Positions 1 to 11,211 of a stretch of 64,000 bases of DNA are shown one piece after another. Position numbers and translations under genes: made by a program. The first letter of the stretch is position 1, and the number at the start of each line of letters is the position of its first letter. Source of the DNA: Armillaria gallica (lineage: Eukaryota > Basidiomycota > Agaricomycetes > Agaricales > Physalacriaceae); assembly GCA_037576215.1 (NCBI GenBank), contig JBANDB010000008.1, positions 3,658,001-3,722,000 on the forward strand, given 5' to 3'. A model generated the notes under the pieces. It ran no database searches, had not been told where the DNA came from, and worked only from the letters and a program-made list of their open reading frames with translations.

Positions 1-1726
1 AATGTAAGTACACCATCTTCGCTTCCCATTCTCTGTAATTCCGACCTTCTTTAGCCTTGGCTACGGACAGTCAAAGCTCCATGCAATCACTTTTTTCACC
101 AAGTATCTTTACACCGGAAAGTTTAAAGGTCGACAACGTAGTAAGTACCTCTTAAAATGTATCAAGCATTTGATTATAACCTAGACCTCTCCGTTTTCAC
201 TCAGTTTGTAAGTACACGCCATGCTTGTGTGACTGCATCTCACCTGCCATGGCTAGGTCGAGAATCAGAGTTTGGACGCCTCCTCTCCTTTTCCTCTTGA
301 AAAGGTATAGTATACGCTTTTTATAGTCCACGCATATAATCATTGAATATTTTGATAGATCAGAGACCTCAGAGACAGCATACCCAGCTCGGGGCCGAGC
401 GATGCTCAGTTGATAGCATTACAGGCTGTCACCGGTCCTCTGCGTAACGCGCACATCCGGGAGGCTCGATTACTTCTTGGGGATGAACTTTGGTCGCAGA
501 TTGTATACTTGAGTGTGCGGAAGACGAAAGGGAGGTTTTTGAGTAATGGGAAGGTCTCCAACCGGGTCGCGATCGTGGATTGGGATGTAGATCCTGTCCC
601 CTGTCCCTATCCTGTGCGCGCTTATTTTTTTAGACTTTGCCTTCGCTTATAGCAGGTGAACCTAGTGTGTTCGCTGCAAAGGAAGCTTTACCTGTGAGTA
701 TACGGCGTCGACAGGCCACGGGAAGTGCCGCGAGTGTCGGTTAAGCGGTAAACAGTGTTCGTTGGGCGTCGTTCAAGGTACTACAGATACAAAACGGAAT
801 GCTTTATCTGCAAGACGTCTACCATTCGAGGCCCATACAAACGATGTGGCGTCCCCTCCTTTCCACCCGAGCGTTACGAGCAATCAGGAAATTGACGGCC
901 TAAATATATCTTCATCCGAGTCACGTCTATTGGTGGATACTCTATGTCGTGACTCCTCGTCTCTTCCCATTGACATCGGAACCGCTGCCAACGCGGTCCC
1001 GTATCCTTATCCCTCCTCCTTAGATCGTCTATCCACTGTGATCAGGCCTTCCGACGATAGTACCGGGGCTTTACCGTGTGACGGTACTTTGCCTGCGGGA
1101 CGCATGATATCTGCCTCTCCTGTTCAGACGGATAACCAGAGCGACCGTGAGGGTGTTACTGTCGGCGTTCAGACCTTACTCCAGGCCGAAACTCAAGAGA
1201 ACGAAGGTGTTTTCCCGGATAGCATCATGGGACCTACGGTTCAGGCAGTGAGATCGGTCAGTGAGGTACCGCTGTCTTTGACATTAAAAGTTCAGGACCT
1301 ATTCGACGGGGCCCCAGCAAAATCAATGCTGGCGTTAGAATCTGTTGGCCCTCAGAATATAATGTCATCTCGCGCGCCAGGGGTGGGTAGTTTTGAGGCG
1401 ACGAAACACGCTGACAATCGCAATTCCGAAAAGCTACTAGACACTGGTGTACAGGTTGGCGCGAAGCGTTTAAGGAGCCCCTCTGTGGAGGAGGAACCGA
1501 TGAAGAAACAGAAAGAGAAGTATGTCGCCGACCAGCGATGTCATCTTCCTCGCTAAAATTACCTATCCATCCGATTTCTAGTGCCAGACAGAAACATACC
1601 ACGCACCGGACACCCAAGGAGGGAGAAGGAGAACCATCCGTTGGACAGGAAGTCAGGGAGATGGGGAAAACCTCGAGTGATGGCGTCCGAAGGTGCCGAA
1701 ATGATTATAGAGGAACAACAGATTGA
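1..1726 (+). CDS. Zn2Cys6-like cysteine-cluster protein, 5' truncated
   Basis: The gene runs in from the left edge: position 4 is a GTAAGT donor, and short open exons follow near 55-140 and 181-207. From about 249 the frame is clearer: exon to 304, exon 364-613, a phase-0 intron with a GTGCGC donor (614-665), then a long exon from 666. The long exon opens with CVRCKGSFTC, then KCRECRLSGKQC, giving spacing C-x2-C-x5-C-x10-C-x2-C-x6-C. This resembles the fungal binuclear Zn cluster but with one residue fewer in the first loop. About 290 low-complexity Ser/Pro/Thr/Val residues follow. A likely last intron (1520-1581, donor GTATGT) moves the stop from 1556 to 1726. The role is probably DNA-binding regulation by inference; no regulatory domain is recognised. 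The start and upstream exons are unresolved. Confidence 0.5.
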
Positions 1727-2052
1727 ATCGCAGAGAGGCTCCCCGAATTCTCACCAGATATTGACAAATTCGTTACCTATGATTCTCAGTGGATTGCTGT
1801 ACATTCTGTTTCAACCTAGCCAGTCATTTTCCCCCTTGTACTTTCCTACAGGTTAATAAATCGCCTATTATAGTGACACATTGGAGACATATTTGTAATG
1901 ATATGCACATTTAAATACCCGCAATACAATCCAGATCTGTAGCCAAGTATAAACAAGACCTTGTCCCATGCTTCGACGTCCCTAAGGTGCAGACTGCCAC
2001 CGGCTGTCAGACCTCATATGCTATAGATAAAGAGATGAATGACTTACCATCG
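1727..2052. other. intergenic, no gene seen
   Basis: This is the convergent 3' flank between the cysteine-cluster gene and the DUF6534 gene. It is AT-rich with no supported open exon. Confidence 0.6.
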
Positions 2053-3526
2053 TCATTTTCGACTCCGGAAGACCATCATTAGTGCGAGACTAACGTAGTA
2101 AACTGTGAGGTTAACGTAATAAGCAAAAGCGACCGGACGTACTCCTACTGTCTTGGAATCTCTGTCATTCTCTGTAGTTCCAGAAGACCTCAGTCCTAGT
2201 TCCGGATGGCCATTTGCGCCAACAAAAGACAAACTGATGGAGTCCTGATTTGAGAAATTGGGCATTGAGTTGATGATAGTCGCATTGCCAATTGCACGAA
2301 TCGTTTCCCGTGAGTTCAATCTATGGAATGAATGGAATCAGGGTCAAAATAAGGGCTGCGAGCGGTTAGTTTAGGATGCTCACGTCGCAAGGAGGGAGTT
2401 CAGGTACACTGAAACAGAACAAGACTTGAGATAACGAAGATTGAAAGTTAACGACGCATACCTCTGCATACAATAATATAGAACAACATATAGATATATG
2501 TATCGGGATATACGATGTTGAATACGAGCGTGAGGATTGCGCATAACCCGCAAATGCCGCCAGTATTGAGAGTGAAGAGGATGAGGCGGTTGATCATAGA
2601 GTTGGTCTTGCGATATCCGGTCCTTTGTTTGCGCAGGAGGTGTACCAGCACTATAGCTATGATAACATCCGATGCAGCACTCAGAACGTTGAGGGCGTGC
2701 ATATAAGGATGCAGCGGTATCAACTGCGCAAACTCATTATAGTCGGCCGTCATTCCGTAAAAGACTGCAAGTACACGGTGATCAGTATCGGGATGGAAAC
2801 TCCGAGAGGACATCATGCACCCATCGTTGAAACAAAAGAGGCAAAGCACACAATATATGTGCCCCCAGTCAACCAGATGTTCCCGTTGCTGACTGGTGAT
2901 TGCTTTACATGAGATTGCCGTAGGAATTGTAGAGAGAAGTATACTCACGACGCCAAATACGCCAGCAGAAAAAGGTTTGAGCAAGTAAAGCAATTATGCC
3001 AGTTAAGAACATCATTGGAAGGAGTGTGCTGCATCGCGTGAATCAATATAGGTTTGTTCACGGGCAATATACAACCGGACTCACGGTTGTAAGGCTGATA
3101 AATAGGCAGGATTCGCGAAATTTGTGACAAGGTATGTGTATACCAATTGGCTAATGAGCCCTTGATTCGCAGTGTCTGCGCACCAGGTCACAGCGACTAA
3201 GTACTTTAGCCATAGCGAGTCTGCGGGGTATGTCTGCGCGTTCTTCGTATCGGTCCTTTGCATATAAAGAAGTGGGGGATCGACGTACAGTGTAATAGAA
3301 ATACATCTGGACCGTTCCAGCGCCCCAAAGACCCATAGCAAACCTTCTCAACCATCAGTATATCGAAGAAGTAGAGTTTGCAAAAGGGACTTACAGGGCA
3401 CTCAAATACAACATACCCATCTAAAGTCGCCGCGTGAGAAATCTAGGCCCATGTGAGAGAATATTCAGAGCATACCGTGTTGTCCAGAGCCGGCAAGGCG
3501 GTCGCGGAAGAGCTGGCGTCCGACAT
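2053..3526 (-). CDS. DUF6534 seven-helix membrane protein
   Basis: This is a multi-exon gene of the Agaricomycete DUF6534 family, integral membrane proteins of unknown function. The start at 3526 gives a short exon (3476-3526) ending in ALPALDNT. Exons 3395-3420 and 3289-3343 follow (LWGAGTVQMYFYYT), then YPADSLWLKYLVAVTW and LVTNFANPAYLSAL, then LLPMMFLTGIIALLAQTFF with the conserved CWRIWR. Next come SNGNIWLTGG and a DUF6534-core exon (SDVIIAIVLVHLLRK and TGYRKTNSMINRLILFTLN), then YLNSLLATLNSR. Hydrophobic helices alternate with short loops over the full length. At least eight introns are inferred from GT..AG sites with matching phases. The 3' end is the weakest part: the frame runs to 2053, but a 40-bp GTACGT..CAG intron near the end would give a slightly shorter tail. 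It shares its upstream region with the divergent P450 gene. Confidence 0.82.
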
Positions 3527-4135
3527 GTCAAAGGGAATATTTACAGCAACACGCGCAGTCAACGCTTGTAGTCGCGACGGACCTCGTCGCAGATACTGGA
3601 AGGAGAGGGCGGTAAAACAAACTGGGAATACTCACGGGGCGTTCCTATTATAATGGAACATTCATATGATGGACTGCCTCCCTGGATCCCATCGTTTCTG
3701 ATGTCAGGCTCGGCATGGGAGTCGATATCGGAGCTATCAGTAGATTTCCAGTAGGCGCAAATATCCGACGGCGACGGTGGGTATTGCCGAATTGCAATAA
3801 TTGTTGTCGATGTAGCCCCGTTTTAGTATTATGGGACCTTGGATTCACTGATAGACCCCCTAAGAGATATCGGAAGTAGACCATCAGGTGAGTTCAATGT
3901 TGTATTGGTCGTTCAAGGAAACAAGAAAGGTTAGCCACTAATGAAAAGTTGAAGTCAGACTTCGATCGCGGCGGTAATGGCTAACGTTGATCCTGATCGG
4001 GCCTTCTATGTTTCCTGATCTAGATTGAAAGCGGACATATTCTTGATAGATATCACAGCACCAATATTCACTTGGTACCTTCAAATATACCCATCCCCCA
4101 AACATTCGGGGTTTTCCGTCTGTCTTTGCTTTGCG
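3527..4135. promoter_or_regulatory. divergent promoter region of DUF6534 and P450 genes
   Basis: This 609-bp gap lies between two outward-facing start codons and should hold both promoters. An open frame on the minus strand (3648-3884) has no recognisable protein character. No TATA box or operator was identified with confidence. Confidence 0.5.
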
Positions 4136-6152
4136 ATGGACGTTACTATCGGCACCTTCGCTGGCGTGCTGGCGCTCCTCTACGCTTTGACCAAACTATA
4201 TTCCCTATTTCAAACTAAGCCTTCCCTACCTCCAGGCCCTCCTCGAAAGCCGGTCATTGGCAACCTATTCGATCTCCCCAAACCTGGCGAATACGAATAT
4301 AAGCATTGGGCAAAGCACCATGAAGTCTACGGTATGTAAAGCCTTTCCTGTCAGATCTCAACATTCAATGCATCGTATTCATTACGTTCAGGTCCTATAA
4401 GCTCACTGTCAATAATGGGACAGCACATCATCATTCTCAACGATGTACAAACTGCGATTGACTTACTCGAGAAGCGGTCATCCATTTATTCTGACCGTTT
4501 CTCGTCCGTCTTTGGAGGCATCATGTAAGGTCCATCACCCCACTGGCCGATCTTTTTGAATTTTCATTTAACCAAACAGGTGTGGGTGGAGAGCATCTCT
4601 CGCAATGTCTCCAAACGGGCATCGGTTTCGCGCCATTCGGAAAACTCTTCGTCAGACCATAGGCACTAAGAATTCCTTGCAGCAGTTTTCTTCTCTGCAG
4701 ACAGCGGAAATTAGGCGCTTATTGACAAAAATACTGAGGAATCCCGATCAACTTGAGTATTATATTCGCAAGTCAGAGTCCCTGACCTTTGGCTGTGTAT
4801 TACGGAAAACTTGATACAAGTCTTACAGAGCGACGGGAGCTATCATTCTTTCTATCTCTCATGGATATTCAATCAATAGAGATACCCCGGATCCCTTCGT
4901 TACCCTTGGAGATGAATGTATGGCGGAGGCCTCCATTGCTTTTCAGCCCGGAGTATGGATGGTCGATGTCATTCCTTTCCGTAAGTGTTTGGATTATCCG
5001 GGAACGTTCCTCATCTCGTCTCCAGTACGTTACCTGCCAGACTGGTTCCCTGGTACCGGATTTAAGCAGGTGGCTAAGAAGTATCTCTCCCGATGCACCG
5101 AACTGGTCGAACGACCGCATGCCTTTGTAAAACAGCAGATGGTAAATTAGTTTCTTGTCAGAAGATTTCTCCTGAACGTTAACTAACCATCGACAGGAGC
5201 GTGGCGTGTCCAAGCCCTCATACACCGAAACGATGCTCAAACTCCACGGAAAATCCTTGACCTCCGAGCAAGAAGATCTCATCAAATGGGGCGCAGCAGC
5301 GTTGTATGGCGCCGGCTCAGACACAACCGTGTCTGTTACGTACAGTTTTGTCCTTTTAATGATCCTATACCCCCGTGTCCAAAAGAAAGCCCAAGAAGAA
5401 TTGGTACGCATTTACGTTACATTCAACGATTATGGCATCAGCTTAGAGTGATGCTTTTAGGATCGCGTTGTCGGTGAAGAGAGACTGCCATCATACGAAG
5501 ACCGCGACAATCTTCCGTACATCAATGCCCTCGTCCATGAAGCACTGCGCTTTAACCCAGTGCTCCCCATGTGTGTCCCTCATGTAAGCATAGCATTCCA
5601 AAATGCAGATCTTTGACATCGACGTGGTGATAGGTTCCGTCCCAGGATGACATTTATCAAGGATACTTAATTCCGAAAGGCGCTGTCATCATGCCAAATC
5701 TCCACCATATGGCCAGAGATCCGGCTACCTATCACAACCCAGACGTGTTTGAACCCCAGAGGTTCCTTGGCTGGGACGGTCGCGACCCAGAACCAGACAT
5801 GGATATCGCGTTTGGCTTTGGACGACGGTAGACTCCGTTTTGCCTCTATCGGGTCGGGTCCAGAGCGCTGATGTCCACTCGTAGGGTATGCCCAGGGAAC
5901 GTCCTTGCTGACCAAACCCTCTTCCTCGCTTTCGCCATGATCCTGTCAGTATTCGACATAAAGGCGGACGAGAACAATAATGTTGAGTTGAAGGACGATT
6001 GGACGACAGGACTCATTAGTCGACCAAAGCCTTTCCCATGCAAGCTCTCGCCACGCTCCGAGAAGGCTTTGGCGCTTATTGTAAGCTTTGAAGAGGAACC
6101 AGCGAACAACCAAAAGAGCGACGCCGATGCCCTTGGAATGGTAACTTGGTAG
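4136..6152 (+). CDS. cytochrome P450 monooxygenase
   Basis: This is a complete microsomal class E group I P450. Nine exons (4136-4331, 4392-4524, 4580-4771, 4829-4980, 5026-5141, 5197-5403, 5461-5583, 5634-5827, 5885-6152) total 1581 nt and encode 526 aa. An N-terminal membrane anchor is followed by the proline hinge PPGPPRKPVIGN, a C-helix WRASLAMSPNGHRFR, the I-helix oxygen motif AGSDTT, the K-helix ExxR as EALR, and PERF as PQRF. The haem loop FGFGRRVCPG carries the cysteine ligand, and the last intron splits this loop between GRR and VCPG. The substrate cannot be read from sequence. Agaricomycete relatives are usually annotated as O-methylsterigmatocystin oxidoreductase-like without biochemical proof. 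Nothing nearby forms an obvious secondary-metabolite cluster. No break is seen. Confidence 0.93.
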
Positions 6153-6552
6153 TGCTATCTTGAATATATACGGAATTTTCATGAAGTGGAGGAATGATTA
6201 CTAGGCTTGAGCCGTTGAACTTTAGACGAGGGCAGGCTGAGGTACCTAAGCAATTCTTTATCAGTATGTATGATGAAACTCCGATAGAGGTATCACAAAA
6301 CCTGGTGTTCACTGTTGACCTAGTTATGGTTGAAGTCAGACGTTCAAACGCCAAGGGACGAGAACCAGTACTTCGTTGGAAAACATTTAATGATCACTGC
6401 CACGTTAAATTCATATTTCAACCTAAAAAAGCACTAAAGTTCCGACTTCCGAGAACTCATCGGCCTGTGCACACTGCACACTGCAACAGTCGAATCGGGT
6501 CGATCGCCAACGAATCAGGTTCCAAAAAGTATCCCTCTTCCACGATGGAGAC
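6153..6552. other. intergenic between P450 and tRNA, no gene seen
   Basis: Open frames occur on both strands, but none has splice support or family character, and the longest plus-strand one runs into the tRNA. It is treated as 3' flank. Confidence 0.5.
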
Positions 6553-6627
6553 TGGACACATTGGGACTTGAACCCAACACCTCCCGCATGCTAAGCGGGC
6601 GTGATAAACCATCTACACCATGTGCCC
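6553..6627 (-). tRNA. tRNA-Ala (anticodon AGC)
   Basis: The minus strand folds as an intron-less cloverleaf. The acceptor GGGCACA pairs with TGTGTCC, the anticodon arm is CCCGC/GCGGG with loop TTAGCAT (anticodon AGC), and the T-arm is TTGGG/CCCAA around TTCAAGT. The discriminator base is A. The third acceptor pair is G.U (G3:U70), the main identity element recognised by alanyl-tRNA synthetase, which supports the assignment independently of the anticodon. The internal Pol III promoter elements (A and B box) are intact. It lies 16 bp past the 3' end of the F-box gene on the same strand. Confidence 0.95.
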
Positions 6628-6643
6628 ATATACATACTTAACG

Positions 6644-7894
6644 TTAAAAACGGTAATAATGTCTCAGCTGAATATCCACTCCTCTATCCCTTCCCTTCTC
6701 CAAGTGTGCATCGGAACAGTTGCAGACGGGTATTGATGTCACCAGATAAAGCCTTTCTAGTGTAGCTCGTCCTACTATCTCGGTTACAGCCTTACAATTC
6801 AAGTTCGTCCCATGACACTCTATGTCTAATGCTCGCAGGGCCCTCGATAGCATTATGCGCCGGAATAGAACATCATTCACCGGGTCTCCGTCTTTGTCGC
6901 CCAAGTCAAACTTGAGGTTCAGACGTTCTAGCGCTGGTGTAGCATCGAGGATGTCGATGACATCGATAGTGGAAAGGGGTAGGTAATATAACTGGAGTTC
7001 CCGGATCATAGCTGAGCGAAGGCATGAAAGAATAGATGAATGGCAGCCAGTCCAATTCTGACCATTCAAGCCGTCTATGCACTCGATGCGTAACGCTTTA
7101 AGCGCCACCATATGAAGTGAATCCATAAAGCATGCGAAGCACGCCTCGGAGCCTAAAGTCGCTCTCAACGTCAAGTTGAGCCGTTGGAGCTTCGCTATCG
7201 AGACGCGTGTCGGATCGGGCTTTGAAGTGAAAGTGCAGGTTGCATTGAATGAACAGGCCATAAGGTTTTCGCCTTCTGATAGAATGTCGAAGACTTCATC
7301 TAGTGTAGGAAGCCCTTCAGCCGGGCAATCTAGGCGAACGTGGAGCTCTGAGAGCCGGCTCCAACGAATCCCTAATGAGCGCAAGGCCACACCATGTGAG
7401 GGCCAAATTCCTCTCATATCGAGCGTCAGTGCTTCGAGGGAACGAAGCCCAGATGCCAGTGATGGGTCCGTGAAGAGAGGAACGACACTGGCGCCAGGTG
7501 TCACAAACCTCACGTCCCGCCACCGAGAAGAGTGGCGGAGCAGAGCTTTCACAAAGGCCGTGCTCTGGCCCTGAAAGACGCGGCGCGTCGTGTGGGTGGG
7601 TGGTTCGTAAATGATATCAAAAGATAATGGCTGTTCTCTAGAATGCTTGAGCCAAAACTCCAGCGCTTCCAACCGCGGGGTGGCGTAACCATTGTGGAAA
7701 TCAACATTGAAGGAAGACCACAGTCGGGAGACTGCAAGCGCGAGGCTTCTCCAGGGCCTGCAGACGTGTGAGAGTAGTAAAGGGGCTGCGTCTCCATGTA
7801 GGCTGGGGTAGGAGTTGTCGGGGAGGCAATGTAAAAATATTGTAATAATGAGCTCCGCAGGGAGTCGTGCAACTTGACGACGTCCATGGGGCAT
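6644..7894 (-). CDS. F-box protein with leucine-rich C-terminal region
   Basis: This is a single-exon 416-aa protein. An N-terminal F-box (about residues 10-55) reads LPAELIITIFLHCLP, then HVCRPWRSLALAVSRLW. A leucine-rich region with repeated L..L.L patterns fills residues 120-390. Agaricomycetes carry large lineage-expanded sets of such proteins, which act as substrate adaptors of SCF ubiquitin ligases through Skp1. The target is unknown. The start was chosen because it sits just before the F-box; an intron-like segment further upstream (about 7915-7970) may lie in the 5' UTR. Confidence 0.8.
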   Translation of the reverse strand: MPHGRRQVARLPAELIITIFLHCLPDNSYPSLHGDAAPLLLSHVCRPWRSLALAVSRLWSSFNVDFHNGYATPRLEALEFWLKHSREQPLSFDIIYEPPTHTTRRVFQGQSTAFVKALLRHSSRWRDVRFVTPGASVVPLFTDPSLASGLRSLEALTLDMRGIWPSHGVALRSLGIRWSRLSELHVRLDCPAEGLPTLDEVFDILSEGENLMACSFNATCTFTSKPDPTRVSIAKLQRLNLTLRATLGSEACFACFMDSLHMVALKALRIECIDGLNGQNWTGCHSSILSCLRSAMIRELQLYYLPLSTIDVIDILDATPALERLNLKFDLGDKDGDPVNDVLFRRIMLSRALRALDIECHGTNLNCKAVTEIVGRATLERLYLVTSIPVCNCSDAHLEKGRDRGVDIQLRHYYRF

Positions 7895-8425
7895 TATGCA
7901 GAGCTTGACCTGCAGAAAAGGAGACTCTTAGAATGATACCGGTATGACGACTCGACAACTTACCTCTTGCAGAGGTGACTGAAGCGAGAGGATCATGGGA
8001 AGTAATAGAAGGCACCCATTGTCTCTGGTCTCATTTATATCACCGCCCAGAGTTATGATCGCTGGATCTTCGGATGATCGAAACTAAGCAGCCTGAGACG
8101 TCACGATATTAGTTGGTATGGGGGACTCGGGAGCGTGGTAACCCATGATTGAACATGCACACTCTCGGCAAAAGAGAGCTACATGCCAGCACGGTCCAAA
8201 TGAGGACCGACGAGATTTTCCGGTGCCAGGCCACCAAGAGAGTCGTATAGCCACATCAGTGAATCGACAAGCGAGCAAATCAGTTCCGCCGGCCCATTAA
8301 AAGACGGATATGGAAACTAAAATGCAGAGACGTACCCCGATGCGTTGGAATGTAATTCTGTCTCCGATCCTCAACCCACATGCGTGACATACACAGCAAT
8401 ATATTGATAACGTGTAACGATAGCC
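7895..8425. other. intergenic with 5S-like sequence, no protein gene seen
   Basis: This gap lies between the F-box gene and the GTPase gene. Apart from the 5S rRNA-like segment listed separately, no supported gene is seen. Confidence 0.5.
8041..8150 (+). pseudogene. probable decayed 5S rRNA copy
   Basis: The segment shows the order of signature blocks of fungal 5S rRNA. A GGATC..CGGATGATCG stretch is followed by AAACTAAGCAGCCTGAG (compare the A-box AGTTAAGC) and then TTAGTTGGTATGGGGGAC (compare the C-box TTAGTAC..TGGGGGACC). The 5' and 3' terminal helix strands are not convincingly complementary, and no T-run follows as Pol III terminator, so it is called a pseudogene. Chance similarity is not excluded. 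Confidence 0.3.
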
Positions 8426-10610
8426 CTAGAAGAATTTCCCAAAATCGTAAGCCTCGGTGTCATCACCGTCGGGTTTGGCCTTTGTAGGCTTGGATTTGGG
8501 CGCTATGTTAGCTACCTTCTTCCCTAGCTTCTCCGCAGGCTTGGGCGCTGAAGCTGAAACCTTGATTTGTCGTTTGTGGTTAGTGTTTTCTTTGGTCTTC
8601 GACTGTGCTTTTCTTGTGCCTGCGGATGCGAATGTAACCTTTTTGCTAGGGGGAAGAGGGTCTTCCTTCCCTCGTTTACGTTTTTGCTTGCTGGACAAGG
8701 GGGTAGCTGGTAGCTCTTCCTCCTCCTCCTCTACGTCGCCGTCGGACAGCGTGGTGTCATCCTCCTCCTCTGCTTCCTCCTCCTCTCCCTCGTCCCCGTC
8801 TTCATTATCCGCCGAATAAGGCTCCTCGAACGAAGGCAGCCGGGTATCCACAACCCCAGGACTAAGCTTCACCAACCCCCCACGCTTACGCATCTCTCTC
8901 CTCGTCGCCATAGCCCCAAGAACACCCTTATCGGCTTCTTCATCCACCGGCCCCCTCGAAGCCGGCATCGTGTACCACCGCAGCGTGCCCAAATTCCACT
9001 CATGCAGAATAACACGCGAAGCCCCCACGAGGTCTAGCGTTCCCCGCTAAAACAAAAAATTAAATTTCCCGCGCGATCAAATGATGAGAGAGGTTGACGA
9101 ACCTTCTTCACGAGCTGGTGGGACCGTGCCAAGCCGGGGAGGAATGCATCTACATCGCCTTTGGAAAATGCTGGTAGACTGTAGTGTAGCATTAAGTCCT
9201 CGTTATTGGCCCGTGACACGATGTGTACCACTGAATTGGGTCAGCGCGCAGTAGGGAGGCAGAGGGAAGGGAAAAAAATTCACCTGCAGGTGTCGGTTCT
9301 TTCAGACGATCGATCCTTCCCTTATTTCGCATCAATATGTCTCGGGCCCGAGACTCCTCGGTGAGCTCACTCTCCACCCACATCAGGCCGGGTGTGTCGA
9401 CAAACCTGATCTTCTTGCCTCCTTCTTCAATTGTAACCTCCTGAGGAAGCACCGTCGTAGTGGGGCCTCGGGAAGAAGTCGCAAGGCTATACGTAGGAAG
9501 GACAGCTTTTTTCGCTACGGAGTTGATCACTGAGCTTTTCCCGGCCTGAAATACGAAAGTTTTCAATAACACATCACGGTGAGGGTAAACCGCAAAACGA
9601 ACGTTTGTGAACCCAGCCACTGCCACGACGAGAGGTTCATCTCCTTTATCTTTTGTCCATGGGAGCAGAGCCTTCAGCAGCGCGTCAACCCCGATGGCGT
9701 CGTCAGCCGGCAGCTTCCCCTTCCCCTTCCCTTTCTCCTGCTGGCATTGTGGAATGAACGCCGAAGCTGAACGGAAGAGTACCGTAGGCTGCTGAGAACG
9801 CAGCTGCGCGGCCCACGCAGCGACGGCCTCTTGTGGGCATGTATCTGGCCAAAGTTCAATCCACTAGGAAGAACCGACGGACAAGACGTCACTCACCGAT
9901 TTTGTTCAGCAGAAACACCACCCGTCCTGAGGGTGCGAGTTTTTCGAGCTCGGAGCTCCGAAACGCCAGGGGATCCCTGCAGTCCAAGACTTCCAGCAGC
10001 ACATCCGCATGCTCCAGGACCGATTTGAGCGTCGGGAGGTCCCTGTTCACGAGCACTGGTACCTCCTCCTCTTCCTCCTCTTCTTCTTCGACTTGCCGGA
10101 GTGGAGCAGGCTTTTTGGTGGCCTTCGCATTCACTAGGTGTTTTGCTGCGATGCTTGCGACGGCGTCGAGATCATCGTCTTCGGTGGTGGTGGTGGCAGG
10201 TTTGGCTTTCTTGGCGTCTTTACGCTGTTGCTTCTCTTCCAGAGCCTACACACACGTTAGTAACATCCACCGGGCGGGTAAAGAAGTCTAACACACCAGT
10301 CGACGCTGCTCCTGCACTTCAGCTAACAGTTGATCCTTGTACGGGAACTCGTTCGGGATACCAGGGTCCTTTTTTTGTTCTACAGGGATATGATGAACTG
10401 CCGCTCGAAAGAATGACGATGATAGGCGCACTTGATTTCCACTGAGGATTCTTTTTGGCAGCCTTGGCTTTCTTCTTCTTGCCCTCCCTGACTTTTGTCT
10501 GGAGTTTTCGACGGTCGTTGGTCGAACCACGGTTACTGGTCTCTGTTGGATATTTAGAGGATGGATTGATTCTCCACTAACAGAAACTTACTCTTCCTTA
10601 TACGAGGCAT
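8426..10610 (-). CDS. NUG1: nucleolar GTPase GNL3/Nug1 family (60S biogenesis)
   Basis: This is a circularly permuted GTPase required for pre-60S ribosome maturation. The start at 10610 gives a 19-nt exon (10592-10610). The N-terminus is the basic GN3L/Grn1 region, with the family signature KKDPGIPNEFPYKDQ. An acidic run leads to the GTPase domain in permuted order: DCRDPLAFRS and LLNKI (G4), GFTN-A-GKSSVINS (G1 P-loop), GPTTT (G2), DTPGLMW (G3). The C-terminus (about residues 440-640) is acidic then lysine-rich and ends GKFF. A 57-nt intron (9546-9602) falls inside the P-loop and has no stop (see findings). At least six introns are inferred. Nearby TRA2 and eL18 genes are also RNA- or ribosome-related, but this is probably coincidental. 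Confidence 0.9.
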
Positions 10611-11211
10611 TGGTGATGGACGTCGGAAAGATGTTCAAAAATTAGTTTCCAATTTGGGATGATGAGATTCAAATTTCAAATTCGATCGACATGTAAATGT
10701 CGGTTTGCAGCACACTCCAGCCAGTTATTGGCTTCGGTTTGTATTCTGATAGCTCAATGAAAGTATACAACTGATACTATGCAGTAATTTCATCTGTACG
10801 CTGACAGGAAACCTTGCGAGGCAGCATCATCGAAATGCTGCACATAACGACTACCCGCAGCATGTTCCCACAACGAACGAAAAACAAGAACACATTTATT
10901 CCACGTTATATACATAAATTACATGCAAACAACGAGTACACATACCAAGCCAAATCCCACGACCAATGGCAACGAAGTGTCAAAAAAGCCCCATCAGCGG
11001 CGACATCAATCGGGTGCTTCCATTAGGCGCTGGGACCCACAACGCCGCCGTCCTCGGTCCTTGCATTTGTGCCGTAACGCCGGCTATCACGCGTCCACTT
11101 TTCCTCAAGGGCAGGCAGGTAAGCGCCAGTCAGTAAGCAGAGTAAGAGGGTCAAGAAGTTTCTTGTACTTGCAAACATAATAAGCGAAGACAGCGAGAAC
11201 GCAAACGATAA
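10611..11211. other. intergenic; possible unresolved 3' exon of the TRA2-like gene
   Basis: From about 11010 to 11105 the minus strand has an open stretch reading LEEKWTRDSRRYGTNART and ending in a stop. It could be a downstream exon of the TRA2-like gene, but no splice junction joins it in frame convincingly. The rest (10611-10990) is promoter of the GTPase gene and unassigned sequence. Confidence 0.35.

Noticed and set aside
3648..3884. 78-codon minus-strand frame upstream of the DUF6534 gene
   Set aside because: Lies in the divergent promoter and has no protein-like pattern.
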